A stretch of 44,065 bases of DNA from Pseudomonadota bacterium (GTDB taxonomy: Bacteria; Pseudomonadota; Alphaproteobacteria; Rhizobiales; Xanthobacteraceae). The position numbers and the translations under genes were made by a program. The stretch is taken from the NCBI GenBank assembly GCA_016195095.1, contig JACQAE010000231.1, positions 1 to 44,065 on the forward strand, given 5' to 3'. Of this stretch, positions 1 to 6,879 are shown one piece after another; position 1 is the first letter of the stretch, and the number at the start of each line of letters is the position of its first letter. Under the pieces are notes generated by a model, which did no database searches, was not told the DNA's origin, and saw only the letters and a list, made by a program, of their open reading frames with translations.

Positions 1-814
1 CGCGATTGCAGGATTCGCAAAAATTATGGGTGAGGGGGGTTATGAACCCCAGCCGGCCCCCGGTCTGCGCGACCCGCGCATAACGCGCCGGTCCGCCGGT
101 GCGGTAAGGAATGTCCTCGAGCGAAAAGCGCTCGGCCAGGCGCGCGCGCAGCAGCGAGAGCGGAAGGTATTGATCGAGCCGTGCCTCCCCGACGTCGCCC
201 AGCGGCATGACCTCGATAACGGTAAAATCCATGCCCTGGCCATGCGCCCACTCAATCATGGCAGGGAACTCATGCTCATTGACGTCCTTGAGCGCCACCG
301 CGTTGATCTTGACCGCGAGACCGGCCGCGCGGGCGGCGGCGATCCCTTCGAGCACCTTGCCAAGGTCACCCCAACGGGTAACGGCACGGAACTTATCGGC
401 ATCGAGCGTATCGAGCGACACATTGATCCTGCGCACGCCATGCTCGGCCAATTCGGCGGCGTAGCGGGCGAGCTGGGATCCGTTGGAGGTAATCGTGAGT
501 TCGTCGAGCGCGCCCGCGTGCAAATGCCGCGACAGCGCCGCGACCAGGGTCATGATGCCGCGTCGCACCAGCGGTTCGCCGCCGGTGAGCCGCAGCTTGC
601 GGACGCCCTTGGCCACGAACGCCGAGCACAACCGGTCAAGCTCCTCAAGCGTCAGCAAGTCCGCTTTCGGCAGGAACGACATGTTTTCCGACATGCAGTA
701 GACGCAGCGAAAGTCGCAGCGGTCCGTCACCGACACGCGCAGGTAGCTGATCGCCCGCCCGAACGGGTCGACAAGCGGCTGGGGAGCCGCGGCAACGACG
801 CCATCGAAATCCAT
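1..814 (-). CDS. moaA: GTP 3',8-cyclase MoaA (3' end outside window)
   Basis: Radical-SAM enzyme of molybdenum cofactor synthesis; it converts GTP to 3',8-cyclo-7,8-dihydro-GTP, which MoaC then turns into cPMP. Reading from the ATG at 814, the protein has the radical-SAM cluster motif as C33, C37 and C40 ([10 protein letters not shown]), followed by the SAM-binding LTGGEP stretch and a TSNG segment. The last readable residues, [10 protein letters not shown], are the first two cysteines of the C-terminal second [4Fe-4S] cluster. About 271 codons are visible; the family is usually about 330-345 residues, so the C-terminus lies beyond base 1. A GGAG Shine-Dalgarno sits about 9 bases upstream of the start. 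It diverges from the DUF971 gene. Identification is very secure; only the end is missing. Confidence 0.96.
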   Translation of the reverse strand, partial: MDFDGVVAAAPQPLVDPFGRAISYLRVSVTDRCDFRCVYCMSENMSFLPKADLLTLEELDRLCSAFVAKGVRKLRLTGGEPLVRRGIMTLVAALSRHLHAGALDELTITSNGSQLARYAAELAEHGVRRINVSLDTLDADKFRAVTRWGDLGKVLEGIAAARAAGLAVKINAVALKDVNEHEFPAMIEWAHGQGMDFTVIEVMPLGDVGEARLDQYLPLSLLRARLAERFSLEDIPYRTGGPARYARVAQTGGRLGFITPLTHNFCESCNR

Positions 815-945
815 GCAATTCCACTCCTCAATACAATTATTCGAATATATAGGTATTCCTCGACGCGCGCACGTCCTCTCGGCCGGACCCGCCGGGGGCC
901 TGGCAAGGAACCGTGGCGGTCGCGAATGGCGCAGGGAGTCAAAGG
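815..945. promoter_or_regulatory. Divergent moaA / DUF971 promoter region with AT-rich symmetric core
   Basis: This 131-base gap must hold the promoters of moaA (minus) and the DUF971 gene (plus). The only AT-rich stretch in it is about 830-860. It contains a 10-bp perfect palindrome TATTCGAATA at 838-847 and an overlapping inverted repeat GAATA (843-847) / TATTC (854-858) with a 6-base spacer. That fits overlapping divergent -10 elements or a small operator. No specific regulator can be named from sequence. Confidence 0.4.
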
Positions 946-1338
946 ATGAGCGCAAGCGAGCAGGGCAATGCCAGCCCGTGGCCGGTTGAACTGCGTATTC
1001 GCAAGGGCGGCGCGGCGCTCGTCGTTGCGTTTGACAACGACGAGGCATTTGAGCTGACCGCTGAGCATCTGCGTGTGCGCAGTCCGAGCGCCGAGGTCCA
1101 GGGCCATTCTCCCGACGAGCGAAAGACCGTGCCGGGGAAGCGCAATGTGACTATCCTGGAGGCCCAGCCGGTCGGCAATTACGCCGTGCGCCTCGTTTTC
1201 GACGACCGTCACTCGACCGGTATCTTCAGCTGGGATTACCTGCTTGAGCTCGGCCGCGGCCGGGACGCCAATTGGCAGGATTACCTTGACGAACTTGCCG
1301 CCAAGCGCCTCACACGCGACCCGGCAGCGCACCACTGA
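946..1338 (+). CDS. DUF971 (gamma-butyrobetaine hydroxylase N-terminal-like) protein
   Basis: A 130-residue stand-alone DUF971 domain, the fold found at the N-terminus of gamma-butyrobetaine and trimethyllysine dioxygenases and also fused to Mrp/ApbC iron-sulfur carriers. The recognisable pieces are the opening [18 protein letters not shown] strand pair, the [13 protein letters not shown] segment, [21 protein letters not shown], and the diagnostic [15 protein letters not shown]. There is no dioxygenase catalytic domain, so it is probably a binding or accessory protein; its biochemical role is not established. An in-frame GTG lies at 913, but ATG 946 has GGGAG about 10 bases upstream, so I prefer 946. 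The neighbour moaA encodes an Fe-S enzyme, which fits loosely with the Mrp fusions. The family call is firm, the function unknown. Confidence 0.88.
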   Translation: MSASEQGNASPWPVELRIRKGGAALVVAFDNDEAFELTAEHLRVRSPSAEVQGHSPDERKTVPGKRNVTILEAQPVGNYAVRLVFDDRHSTGIFSWDYLLELGRGRDANWQDYLDELAAKRLTRDPAAHH

Positions 1339-1529
1339 CGGCCACTTGGCGCGATTCGGCGGTTGGCACGCGCGCGGCGATGCAGGCATGTTTGCTTGAA
1401 ATCGCGCGGACGTGACTGAAATGGTCGCAATTCGTCGGAAATGTCCGTATCCGAAATAAATGCGATCGCGGCGCGAACCGTTTGGATCCGCGCTGACCAG
1501 CGCATGGAGCTTTGACTGTCCGCGTCGGG

Positions 1530-1766
1530 CTATTTGCGCTCGTCGTCATAGTCCGGCGCGCGCGCGGCCTCATACTGGAGAATGTCGCCGGGCTGGCAAT
1601 CCAACACAAGGCAGATTTTCTCGAGCGTCTCAAAGCGCACGCCTCTGACCTTGCCTGACTTCAACAACGAGACGTTTTGTTCAGTAATTCCAATGCGTTC
1701 TGCGAGTTCCTTGGAGCGCATTTTTCGCCGCGCGAGCATGACATCGAGGCTGACCACGATTGGCAT
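1530..1766 (-). CDS. XRE-family small HTH regulator (YozG type)
   Basis: A 78-residue protein that is essentially one Cro/CI-type helix-turn-helix. Residues about 12-60 carry the five-helix fold: LARRKMRSKELAERIGITEQ (first helices), NVSLLKSGKVRGVRFETLEKI (recognition helix and following turn), CLVLDCQPGDILQY (last helix). The acidic tail PDYDDERK is not part of the fold. Such tiny regulators are regularly paired with DUF2975 membrane proteins, and here the DUF2975 gene lies directly upstream on the same strand. The gap between them is filled by a RIME-like repeat. The best operator candidate is the inverted repeat at 2468-2489 upstream of the pair, which would give autoregulation; this is inference. 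The ATG at 1766 is the only sensible start. Confidence 0.9.
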   Translation of the reverse strand: MPIVVSLDVMLARRKMRSKELAERIGITEQNVSLLKSGKVRGVRFETLEKICLVLDCQPGDILQYEAARAPDYDDERK

Positions 1767-1775
1767 GACGCGCGC

Positions 1776-1880
1776 CTAGAGCATTTTCCGGTGAAGGGGG
1801 AACCGGTTTGCCGCGGAAAACGCGACAAACCAAAGGAAATAGGGCGCCTTGCGATTCACATGAACCGCAACGCGCTCTAG
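1776..1880. repeat. RIME-like intergenic palindromic repeat between two operon genes
   Basis: A 105-base element bounded by the inverted ends CTAGAGC (1776-1782) and GCTCTAG (1874-1880). It begins with the block AGAGCATTTTCCGGTGAAG, continues through GGGGAACCGGTTTGCCGCGG, and ends in a partly self-complementary segment (GCCTTGCGATTCA ... TGAACCGCAACGCG). This layout matches the short mosaic repeats dispersed through rhizobial genomes (RIME type, recalled from general knowledge rather than compared here). It sits precisely between the DUF2975 and XRE genes, and its right terminal CTAG supplies the TAG stop of the DUF2975 gene (1877-1879). Related heads occur at 3119-3156 and 34793-34862. Confidence 0.75.
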
Positions 1881-2425
1881 ACAAAACTCTCGTTTTCGTT
1901 TGCCAGGCGCGCCGCCTCGCGCATGATTGTGGCGGCCGCGAACAAGACGCCGCCGACGACCAAGGCGAAATAGTCAGTGGACGATAATGCGATTGCGAGC
2001 ATTCGCTCGCCTGGCGGTTGATTGAAAGTCATTCCAAGCGAAAGCGCCATGGTCGTGAGCGGTCCAAGCGGCGCCTGCGCCAGCACGCATGCGCCGAACA
2101 CCTGAAGATGTCGCGCCGCGCGTTCGCAAAACACCCGTCCCTGCGCGAACTCGCGAAACATCGCGCGGCTGGCCCACAGCCCATAAAGCATGATGCAGAC
2201 CGGAATGGCGATAATTGCGGCGGCGACAAGGCGAGCCGACGCCGTGATCGGTAGCTGCGACCCGGTCTGCCCAAACTTTGCCAGCAGCATGTCGCGGGTC
2301 CAGTCGGGATTGGCGAGGCCAAGGACCGTCAGCGCCGCGATCAGCACCATGCCGATCGTCGCGACGAATTCCATACCGCGAGAAAGCCGCGCGAGGCGGC
2401 CAAAGGGGACAGTGAAACGGGGCAT
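1877..2425 (-). CDS. DUF2975 family four-helix membrane protein
   Basis: A small integral membrane protein with about four transmembrane helices: FVATIGMVLIAALTVLGLA, LVAAAIIAIPVCIMLYGLW, FGACVLAQAPLGPLTTMAL and YFALVVGGVLFAAATIM. The FREFAQGRVFCERAARHLQVFG segment between helices 2 and 3 is characteristic of DUF2975. Its function is unknown; in several phyla it is encoded with a YozG-type XRE regulator, exactly as here (XRE gene 1530-1766 downstream). ATG 2425 is chosen because a GGAATGGAA purine stretch precedes it; a TTG at 2443 would add six residues. The stop codon falls inside the terminal inverted repeat of the RIME-like element, so the C-terminal residues may have been set by that insertion. 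It diverges from the lipoprotein gene at 2505. Confidence 0.85.
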   Translation of the reverse strand: MPRFTVPFGRLARLSRGMEFVATIGMVLIAALTVLGLANPDWTRDMLLAKFGQTGSQLPITASARLVAAAIIAIPVCIMLYGLWASRAMFREFAQGRVFCERAARHLQVFGACVLAQAPLGPLTTMALSLGMTFNQPPGERMLAIALSSTDYFALVVGGVLFAAATIMREAARLANENESFV

Positions 2426-2467
2426 GGCGAATTTCCATTCCAATTGACGAACGAGAAAATTATTGTA

Positions 2468-2489
2468 TTACAGTAATTAATAACTGTAA
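2468..2489. promoter_or_regulatory. Inverted repeat, candidate operator of the XRE regulator
   Basis: Perfect 7-base arms TTACAGT (2468-2474) and ACTGTAA (2483-2489), separated by the 8-base AATTAATA. It lies in the 79-base AT-rich gap between the divergent DUF2975-XRE operon and the lipoprotein gene. The size and symmetry suit a homodimeric Cro/CI-type repressor, and the adjacent XRE protein is the obvious candidate. No binding evidence is available from sequence. Confidence 0.5.
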
Positions 2490-2504
2490 ATAGGTAATTC
2501 ATAC

Positions 2505-3101
2505 ATGTCGATTTCCCTTTTTTCCGCGTCGGCGCTGCGTGCCGGCATAGTCGCGTCGCTGGTCGCGCTGACGGGATGTGGCCATATGCCGGTGACCTCG
2601 ATGGTGCGGCTCGCGCGGGTCGACTTCGCAACGACCGACCCGGCCGCGCTGCGCGCGGCAGTCAAAGTTCCGGTGGCATTGAGGCTGCACCGCGATGGCG
2701 TCCATCTGCGCATTAAGGTCAAGGTGGATGGTGAAAAAGAAAGCGCCAGCGATTTCCAGTTGCGCGAAGAGACCGACTCGGCGGCCGCTGAGTCGCTGAA
2801 AAATGAGCGTGGGCCGAAGGTCCGCATCATGACATTTCGCTTCGAGCCCTCCGAGCTTGCACGGCTGGCGGCGTTTCGCGCCGACATTCTCCAGCGCAAA
2901 CGCAAGGGCGGCGGCTCGCTGCAAATCTCAATTGAGCCGCGCATGTGCCGAATCGACGAACTACCTGCGGGTCCGGTACGGTTCACGACTTTCCTGCGCA
3001 CCGCCGAGACCGGAGAATTTATCGCCCTCGCCCGCGATGTCGATTTGCGCGCGCTCGATCCGAAACGCGATATCGCCGCCGCTATTCCGGCGTGCGAGTA
3101 G
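2505..3101 (+). CDS. Putative lipoprotein of unknown function
   Basis: A 198-residue protein with an N-terminal signal ending in a lipobox: SALRAGIVASLVALTGC, cleavage expected before Cys25, so it is probably anchored to a membrane facing the periplasm. The mature part is rich in beta-strand-like segments (VALRLHRDGVHLRIKVKVDG, VRIMTFRFEPSELARLAAF, LQISIEPRMCRI, RFTTFLRTAETGEFIALARDVDL). I do not recognise a named domain. The phrase about ALRAAVKVPVALRL suggests a polypeptide that compares or scales quantities, but no function can be given. It is transcribed away from the DUF2975-XRE operon across a shared inverted repeat, so it may be controlled by the same regulator. The ATG at 2505 has only a weak AGG upstream. 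Confidence 0.7.
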   Translation: MSISLFSASALRAGIVASLVALTGCGHMPVTSMVRLARVDFATTDPAALRAAVKVPVALRLHRDGVHLRIKVKVDGEKESASDFQLREETDSAAAESLKNERGPKVRIMTFRFEPSELARLAAFRADILQRKRKGGGSLQISIEPRMCRIDELPAGPVRFTTFLRTAETGEFIALARDVDLRALDPKRDIAAAIPACE

Positions 3102-3118
3102 ATGCGCGACCAGCTCGC

Positions 3119-3156
3119 CAGGTGGAACCGGTTCCACCTCGCCAGAAAATGCTTTA
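3119..3156. repeat. RIME-like repeat head with 20-bp perfect palindrome
   Basis: The segment holds a perfect 20-base palindrome, AGGTGGAACCGGTTCCACCT, at 3120-3139. Read on the minus strand, the stop codon of the L,D-transpeptidase begins a block CTAAAGCATTTTCTGGCGAGG, which matches the opening of the RIME-like element at 1776. It lies between the convergent lipoprotein and transpeptidase genes, where the palindrome could also form a hairpin in either transcript. There is no T-run, so a classical terminator is not supported. Confidence 0.6.
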
Positions 3157-3756
3157 GCGCGTGACGATCACGCGCGCGCCGATCTGCACGCGGCCGTAAA
3201 GATCGATGACATCCTCATTGGTCAGACGAAAACAGCCTGAAGAGACGGCTTGGCCAATCGTTTCAGGCTCGTTTGACCCGTGGATGCGATAAAGCGAGGA
3301 GCCAAGATAAAGAGCGCGCGCGCCGAGTGGGTTTTCCGGCCCGCCCTTCATGAACCGTGGCAGATCAGGCCGCCGCTTGAGCATCTGCGACGGCGGCGTC
3401 CAGTCCGGCCATTCCTTTTTGGCCGAAATCGCCGACGTGCCAGCCCAGGTAAAGCCGATACGCCCGACGCCGATGCCGTAGCGCAGCGCCCTTCCGTCGG
3501 CGAGCACCAGGTAAAGGCGACGCTCGGTGGTATTGATGACAATTGTTCCTGGCGGCTGCTTGGCGTCGTAATTGACCGTCGTGCGCGGGATAGGTGAATT
3601 ATATGAACTGCCGAACAGGCGATATCCGCGCCCCTTTGGCGACCCGCCCGTAAGGATTTCCGCGTCGCGTGCTTCGACCTGTGCCAGAGCGGGCGCGCAT
3701 GCCATAAACGACAAGGCGACGGCCATTGCCGATCGCGCAACGATGCTCATTCTCAT
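3154..3756 (-). CDS. L,D-transpeptidase (YkuD / ErfK-YbiS family), periplasmic
   Basis: A peptidoglycan cross-linking or outer-membrane-protein-attaching enzyme that acts in the periplasm. The signal peptide MRMSIVARSAMAVALSFMACAPALAQ is followed by a YkuD domain starting at GTIVINTTERRLYLVLADG. The catalytic region reads IHGSNEPETIGQAVSSGCFRLTNEDVIDLY, with the conserved His and the nucleophile in SSGCFR; the usual SHGC is SSGC, a common variant in this group. The WPDWTPPSQMLKRRPDLPRFMKGGPENPLGARALYLG stretch is typical of alphaproteobacterial members. ATG 3756 is chosen because GAGGG lies 6 bases upstream; ATG 3774 would add six residues but lacks a ribosome site. Which cross-link it makes cannot be told from sequence. 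It converges with the lipoprotein gene. Confidence 0.93.
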   Translation of the reverse strand: MRMSIVARSAMAVALSFMACAPALAQVEARDAEILTGGSPKGRGYRLFGSSYNSPIPRTTVNYDAKQPPGTIVINTTERRLYLVLADGRALRYGIGVGRIGFTWAGTSAISAKKEWPDWTPPSQMLKRRPDLPRFMKGGPENPLGARALYLGSSLYRIHGSNEPETIGQAVSSGCFRLTNEDVIDLYGRVQIGARVIVTR

Positions 3757-3843
3757 TTTCGACCCTCGTAGCATTGCATTTCACTTTGAATTGAAGCGTT
3801 CAAACCGTCGATCGGCATGAATCATGCCGTTCGGCGGCGAAGG

Positions 3844-3918
3844 TGGTGGGCGCTATAGGGATCGAACCTATGACCTCTCCCGTGTGAAGGGAACGCTCTC
3901 CCGCTGAGCTAAGCGCCC
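3844..3918 (-). tRNA. tRNA-Val (anticodon CAC)
   Basis: Read on the minus strand the sequence folds into a full cloverleaf. The acceptor stem is GGGCGCT (3912-3918) with AGCGCCC (3848-3854), the D-arm GCTCAGCGGGAGAGC, and the anticodon stem TTCCC/GGGAG around loop TTCACAC. The T-arm contains GGTTCGATCC. The anticodon CAC reads GUG valine codons. The discriminator base is A and a genomic CCA is encoded at 3844-3846. There is no intron. Confidence 0.96.
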
Positions 3919-3927
3919 GAATTCAAA

Positions 3928-3968
3928 CGTGATCCGGAAAAGTGACCAGGTCACATTTCCGGATCATG
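3928..3968. repeat. Long hairpin repeat (GATCCGGAAA type)
   Basis: A near-perfect inverted repeat: GATCCGGAAAAGTGACC (3931-3947) and GGTCACATTTCCGGATC (3949-3965) pair with one mismatch around a single-base centre, and flanking bases extend it slightly. The block GATCCGGAAAAGTG recurs in rhizobial intergenic repeats, so I read it as a dispersed palindromic unit. On the minus strand it lies just upstream of the tRNA-Val 5' end, so it cannot be that gene's terminator. Confidence 0.6.
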
Positions 3969-4175
3969 CCGCGACGCGTCACGATATTTGCCCGACATCC
4001 GGTTGCGGCGCAATCCTTTAGCGCATGATCGCGACGGGTTGCAAACCTCTCGGAAACGCTCGTGCAAAGCGTCCGCCGGCGCCGTCGTCGCGGCGCGCCG
4101 TTCGAATTTAAGTTGCCGAGGGTATCTGTCGCCGGATGCAATATGCCGGTCGCCCGGCAACCCGCAGACGACGCG
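3969..4175. other. Intergenic stretch, nothing recognised
   Basis: Together with the neighbouring pseudogene and the 191 bases before gph, this makes an 890-base region without an intact gene between tRNA-Val and gph. Here I see no RNA gene, no coding pattern and no clear promoter. It could contain further decayed sequence downstream of the PEGA-like relic. Confidence 0.4.
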
Positions 4176-4617
4176 TCAGCGAAGCGGTGCAGGCGAACGC
4201 GGTGGATCGGCGGCCGGCTGGCGGCGGCGCGATCGCGCCGGCGGGGGTGGCGGTGGGGCGCGCTCCAGGACGGCAAAAATAGGATTTGGCGTGACCACCG
4301 CCGTGGGTGATTGCGAACTCAATTCGGCATCCCCGCGCGGATCGTCAGGGAGGATCAGCCGCGCGCTTACGGCCTGCGGCAGAAAGCCGGGCATCGAAAA
4401 ATTGACCGTGAAATCCCCGCGTGAACCGATCGCGAGTGTGCTATGGTTATTGGCAAAGCGCCTGTGCGCGGCGTTTCCATCGTGGCACGGCGCGGCCATG
4501 ACATTGTGATCGGCGGTCATTTTGGCGTTGCAGCATGGGAAAAGCTGGATTGCTGACCGTGGATAGCGCGAACGCGCCGGCAACCGCAAAGTCGGCGGGC
4601 AATTTTTTGTGATGACG
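4176..4617 (-). pseudogene. Decayed PEGA-like lipoprotein gene
   Basis: Two halves of one protein appear in different frames. The C-terminal half (frame ending in the stop at 4176) reads STLAIGSRGDFTVNFSMPGF, then LPQAVSARLILPDDPRGDAE and TPNPIFAVLERAPPPPPPAR. This resembles the end of a Rhizobiales family in which a PEGA-like domain (TPC-TLAI-GDFTVNF-PGF) leads into a proline/arginine tail. The N-terminal half (4617 downwards) reads LPADFAVAGAFALSTVSNP, a signal-like segment, then runs to an in-frame TAA at 4447-4449 just before the frames would have to join. There is no start codon upstream in that frame (TGA at 4618-4620), and the expected lipobox cysteine is absent. The family match is from memory, so the product name is tentative; the broken reading frame is directly visible. 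Confidence 0.5.
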
Positions 4618-4808
4618 TCAGTTTTGCGTTCAATTCCCTTTGGTGACGCAACGCATTTGGCTTCGGCGCGCGGTGGCGTCCATCGCGATTGCATCCGCCG
4701 CCTCGAAATTTCGCTCCGCGACGCGGCAAGTCTGCTTACACCGGATCGCTTCGCGGCCCGCGCCGCCCCGTCAAAGGCGCAGAGCCGCCCGGCGCTCGAA
4801 GGTGGCGC

Positions 4809-5483
4809 TTACGTTTCCAACAGTGAGTCCACGGCACCTCCCAGTTCGCGAAAATGACTGATGACGCGATCCGGCCCCAGGCTGGCGACCGGGCGGTCGG
4901 TATATCCGAAATCGACCGCGATGACCGGAATTCCGGCTGCACGGGCCGTCGCGATGTCGGTGATGGAATCTCCGACCATTACCGCGCGCGCCACCGCTCC
5001 GCCACCTGCGGCAATGGTCTTGCGCAGCATTTGCGGGTCGGGCTTGGGTGAGCCAAACGTGTCCTGGCCGCAGACGGCGGCGAAGCGCGAACGCAGCCCG
5101 AGCGCGTCGAGCAACCGGACCGAAAGCCATTCCAGCTTGTTCGTACACACTACAAGCCGATGCCCGGCGCGGCCGAGCGCGTCGAGCGCGGGCTCCAATC
5201 CCGGAAATGGCAGCGAAAGGTCGGCAATATGCTCCGCGTAATGCGCGACAAAGTCCGCGTATAGGCGGTCGATCGCCGGTGCTTGCGGCGTTCGCCCTTG
5301 GGCGGCGAAACCGCGCTCAATAAGCATGCGGGCGCCGCCGCCGATCATCGGCCGGGCTTTATCATAGGCGACCGGCGCGAGGCCCTCGCGCAAAAGCACG
5401 GCATTAAGCGCGGCAACGAGGTCGGGCGCGGTGTCGACGAGCGTGCCGTCGAGGTCGAATGCTATTGTCGCGGGAGCAATCAT
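4809..5483 (-). CDS. gph: Phosphoglycolate phosphatase (HAD superfamily)
   Basis: Hydrolyses 2-phosphoglycolate, made by oxygenase side reactions or DNA end repair, to glycolate in the cytoplasm. The four HAD motifs are present: motif I DLDGTLVDT near residue 10 (first Asp nucleophile), motif II VVCTNK, the motif III lysine in GSPKPDPQML, and motif IV MVGDSITDI, which binds Mg2+. The alpha-helical cap sits between motifs I and II. The 224-residue length matches Gph. It diverges from rpiA, leaving a 168-base shared upstream region. The HAD family is broad, so another small phosphorylated sugar or acid could be the real substrate, but sequence and length fit Gph best. No strong Shine-Dalgarno precedes the ATG at 5483. 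Confidence 0.9.
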   Translation of the reverse strand: MIAPATIAFDLDGTLVDTAPDLVAALNAVLLREGLAPVAYDKARPMIGGGARMLIERGFAAQGRTPQAPAIDRLYADFVAHYAEHIADLSLPFPGLEPALDALGRAGHRLVVCTNKLEWLSVRLLDALGLRSRFAAVCGQDTFGSPKPDPQMLRKTIAAGGGAVARAVMVGDSITDIATARAAGIPVIAVDFGYTDRPVASLGPDRVISHFRELGGAVDSLLET

Positions 5484-5651
5484 GGATGTCGTCCACTCGC
5501 GTATGGATGAGGCAATGCGCGCTCGCTCGCGGTGACACGCGCGGCGCGGGTTGGCAGGCCAAAGGGGCAGCCGGCTTTTCCCTACACTCGCGCGCGGAAC
5601 GGCGATAGATAAGGCTGGCCGAGAGGCTGTCTTCGGGGCGGGACAAAGGGT

Positions 5652-6350
5652 ATGAATGCACAGACGTATAAGATCCGGGCCGCCCGTCGCGCGCTCGATT
5701 TCGTGCGCCCGGGCATGCGGCTCGGGCTCGGAACCGGATCGACCGCGCGCAGCTTTGTCGATTTGCTCGCCGAGCGTGTTGCCGCCGGGTTCGAGGTCTT
5801 ATGCGTGCCAACGTCGCAAGCCACGCGAAGCCAAGCACAACAGCTGCATATTCCGCTGACGACCCTCGACGAGACGCCCGCCCTCGATCTCACGATCGAC
5901 GGCGCTGACGAGATCGCGCCGGACCTCAGCCTCGTCAAGGGTGGTGGCGGGGCGCTCCTGTGTGAGAAGATTGTCGCGGCGGCATCCGCGCGTATGATCG
6001 TGATTGCCGAAGAATCGAAGCTTGTCGCCACGCTCGGCCGGTTTCCGCTACCCATCGAGGTGGTTGCGTTCGGACTTGCGGCGACGCGGCGCGCGATCGA
6101 GGCTGCCGCGCTCGGCGCCGGTTGTCGTGGCCACGTCCAATTGCGGCAATCTGAAGGCGGTCAAGCTTTTGTCACCGATTGCGGTCATCTTATTCTCGAC
6201 GCCGCGTTCGATCGCATCGAACAGCCGGCCGTGCTGGCGGCGGCGCTCGCCGCCGTCCCTGGGGTCGTCGAGCATGGCCTGTTCGTCGGCTTGGCGCGCG
6301 TCGCCGTGCTCGCCGGTCCAGCGGGTGTTCGGATTGTCGAGCGATCCTGA
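5652..6350 (+). CDS. rpiA: Ribose-5-phosphate isomerase A
   Basis: Interconverts ribose-5-phosphate and ribulose-5-phosphate in the pentose phosphate pathway. The signature elements are all present: the phosphate loop GLGTGSTAR near residue 25, TIDGADEI with the catalytic acidic residues, the [11 protein letters not shown] segment with the catalytic lysine, VIAEESK, and the C-terminal [12 protein letters not shown]. The length of 232 residues is normal. AAAGGG lies very close to the ATG (one base), an unusually short spacing, but no other start fits the conserved N-terminus [14 protein letters not shown]. It is followed 25 bases later by the DUF2059 gene, and then gor, giving a probable rpiA-DUF2059-gor operon. 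Confidence 0.97.
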   Translation: MNAQTYKIRAARRALDFVRPGMRLGLGTGSTARSFVDLLAERVAAGFEVLCVPTSQATRSQAQQLHIPLTTLDETPALDLTIDGADEIAPDLSLVKGGGGALLCEKIVAAASARMIVIAEESKLVATLGRFPLPIEVVAFGLAATRRAIEAAALGAGCRGHVQLRQSEGGQAFVTDCGHLILDAAFDRIEQPAVLAAALAAVPGVVEHGLFVGLARVAVLAGPAGVRIVERS

Positions 6351-6375
6351 TAACATCCCACCAAAGGAGCAAACC

Positions 6376-6879
6376 ATGATGGGTAAGTTCACCACGCGCA
6401 CCGCGCTGGTTTTGACGTTTTTCTCCGCCGCGTTTGCGACCCCGGTCTACGCGCAGCAACCGAGTGCCCGAGCCGTCGCCTATGCACAAGAACTCATCCA
6501 GCTCAAGGAAGGGCTCGCCATGTTCGCGCCGCTCATTCCGGGCGTGATCGAAAATTCAAAACTGGTGTTCCTGCAACAGAATCCAGCACTGACCAAGGAC
6601 CTTGATGCCGTCGCCGAGAAGCTGCGCAAGGACTTCGACCCGCGCCGCAACGATCTTGCGGCCACCATCGCGCGTGCCTATGCCTCCAACTTCACCGAGG
6701 CGGAGCTCAAGGACCTGGTGGCCTTCTACAAGACACCGCTTGGAAAGAAATTGCTCGTGGGCGAGCCCAAGGCTTTGGAACAGGCGCTGCAGGCCGCGCA
6801 AACCTTTGGCGACGACCTATCGACCGAGGTGATGGAAAAGATGCGCGCCGAGATGAAAAAGAAGGGCCACTCTCTGTGA
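6376..6879 (+). CDS. DUF2059 periplasmic protein
   Basis: A 167-residue protein with a signal peptide (TRTALVLTFFSAAFATPVYAQ) and a DUF2059 domain, seen in ATIARAYASNFTEAELKDLVAFYKTPLGKKLL. DUF2059 is a helical domain found in exported proteins and its function is unknown. The start at ATG 6376 is fixed by AAAGGAGC six bases upstream; reading further upstream in the same frame runs into the rpiA gene and is not coding. The final codons overlap the GTG start of gor by four bases, indicating translational coupling. The position between rpiA and gor is a conserved order in Bradyrhizobium-like genomes, from general knowledge. The C-terminus is lysine-rich (EMKKKGHSL). Confidence 0.9.
   Translation: MMGKFTTRTALVLTFFSAAFATPVYAQQPSARAVAYAQELIQLKEGLAMFAPLIPGVIENSKLVFLQQNPALTKDLDAVAEKLRKDFDPRRNDLAATIARAYASNFTEAELKDLVAFYKTPLGKKLLVGEPKALEQALQAAQTFGDDLSTEVMEKMRAEMKKKGHSL

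Noticed and set aside
26-949. 307-codon plus-strand open frame over moaA
   Set aside because: It is antisense to the certain moaA gene; it lacks domain-like sequence and only exists because the DNA is GC-rich.
6004-6375. N-terminal extension of the DUF2059 protein into rpiA
   Set aside because: The extension is out of frame with rpiA and has no conserved sequence; the signal peptide and ribosome site set the start at 6376.
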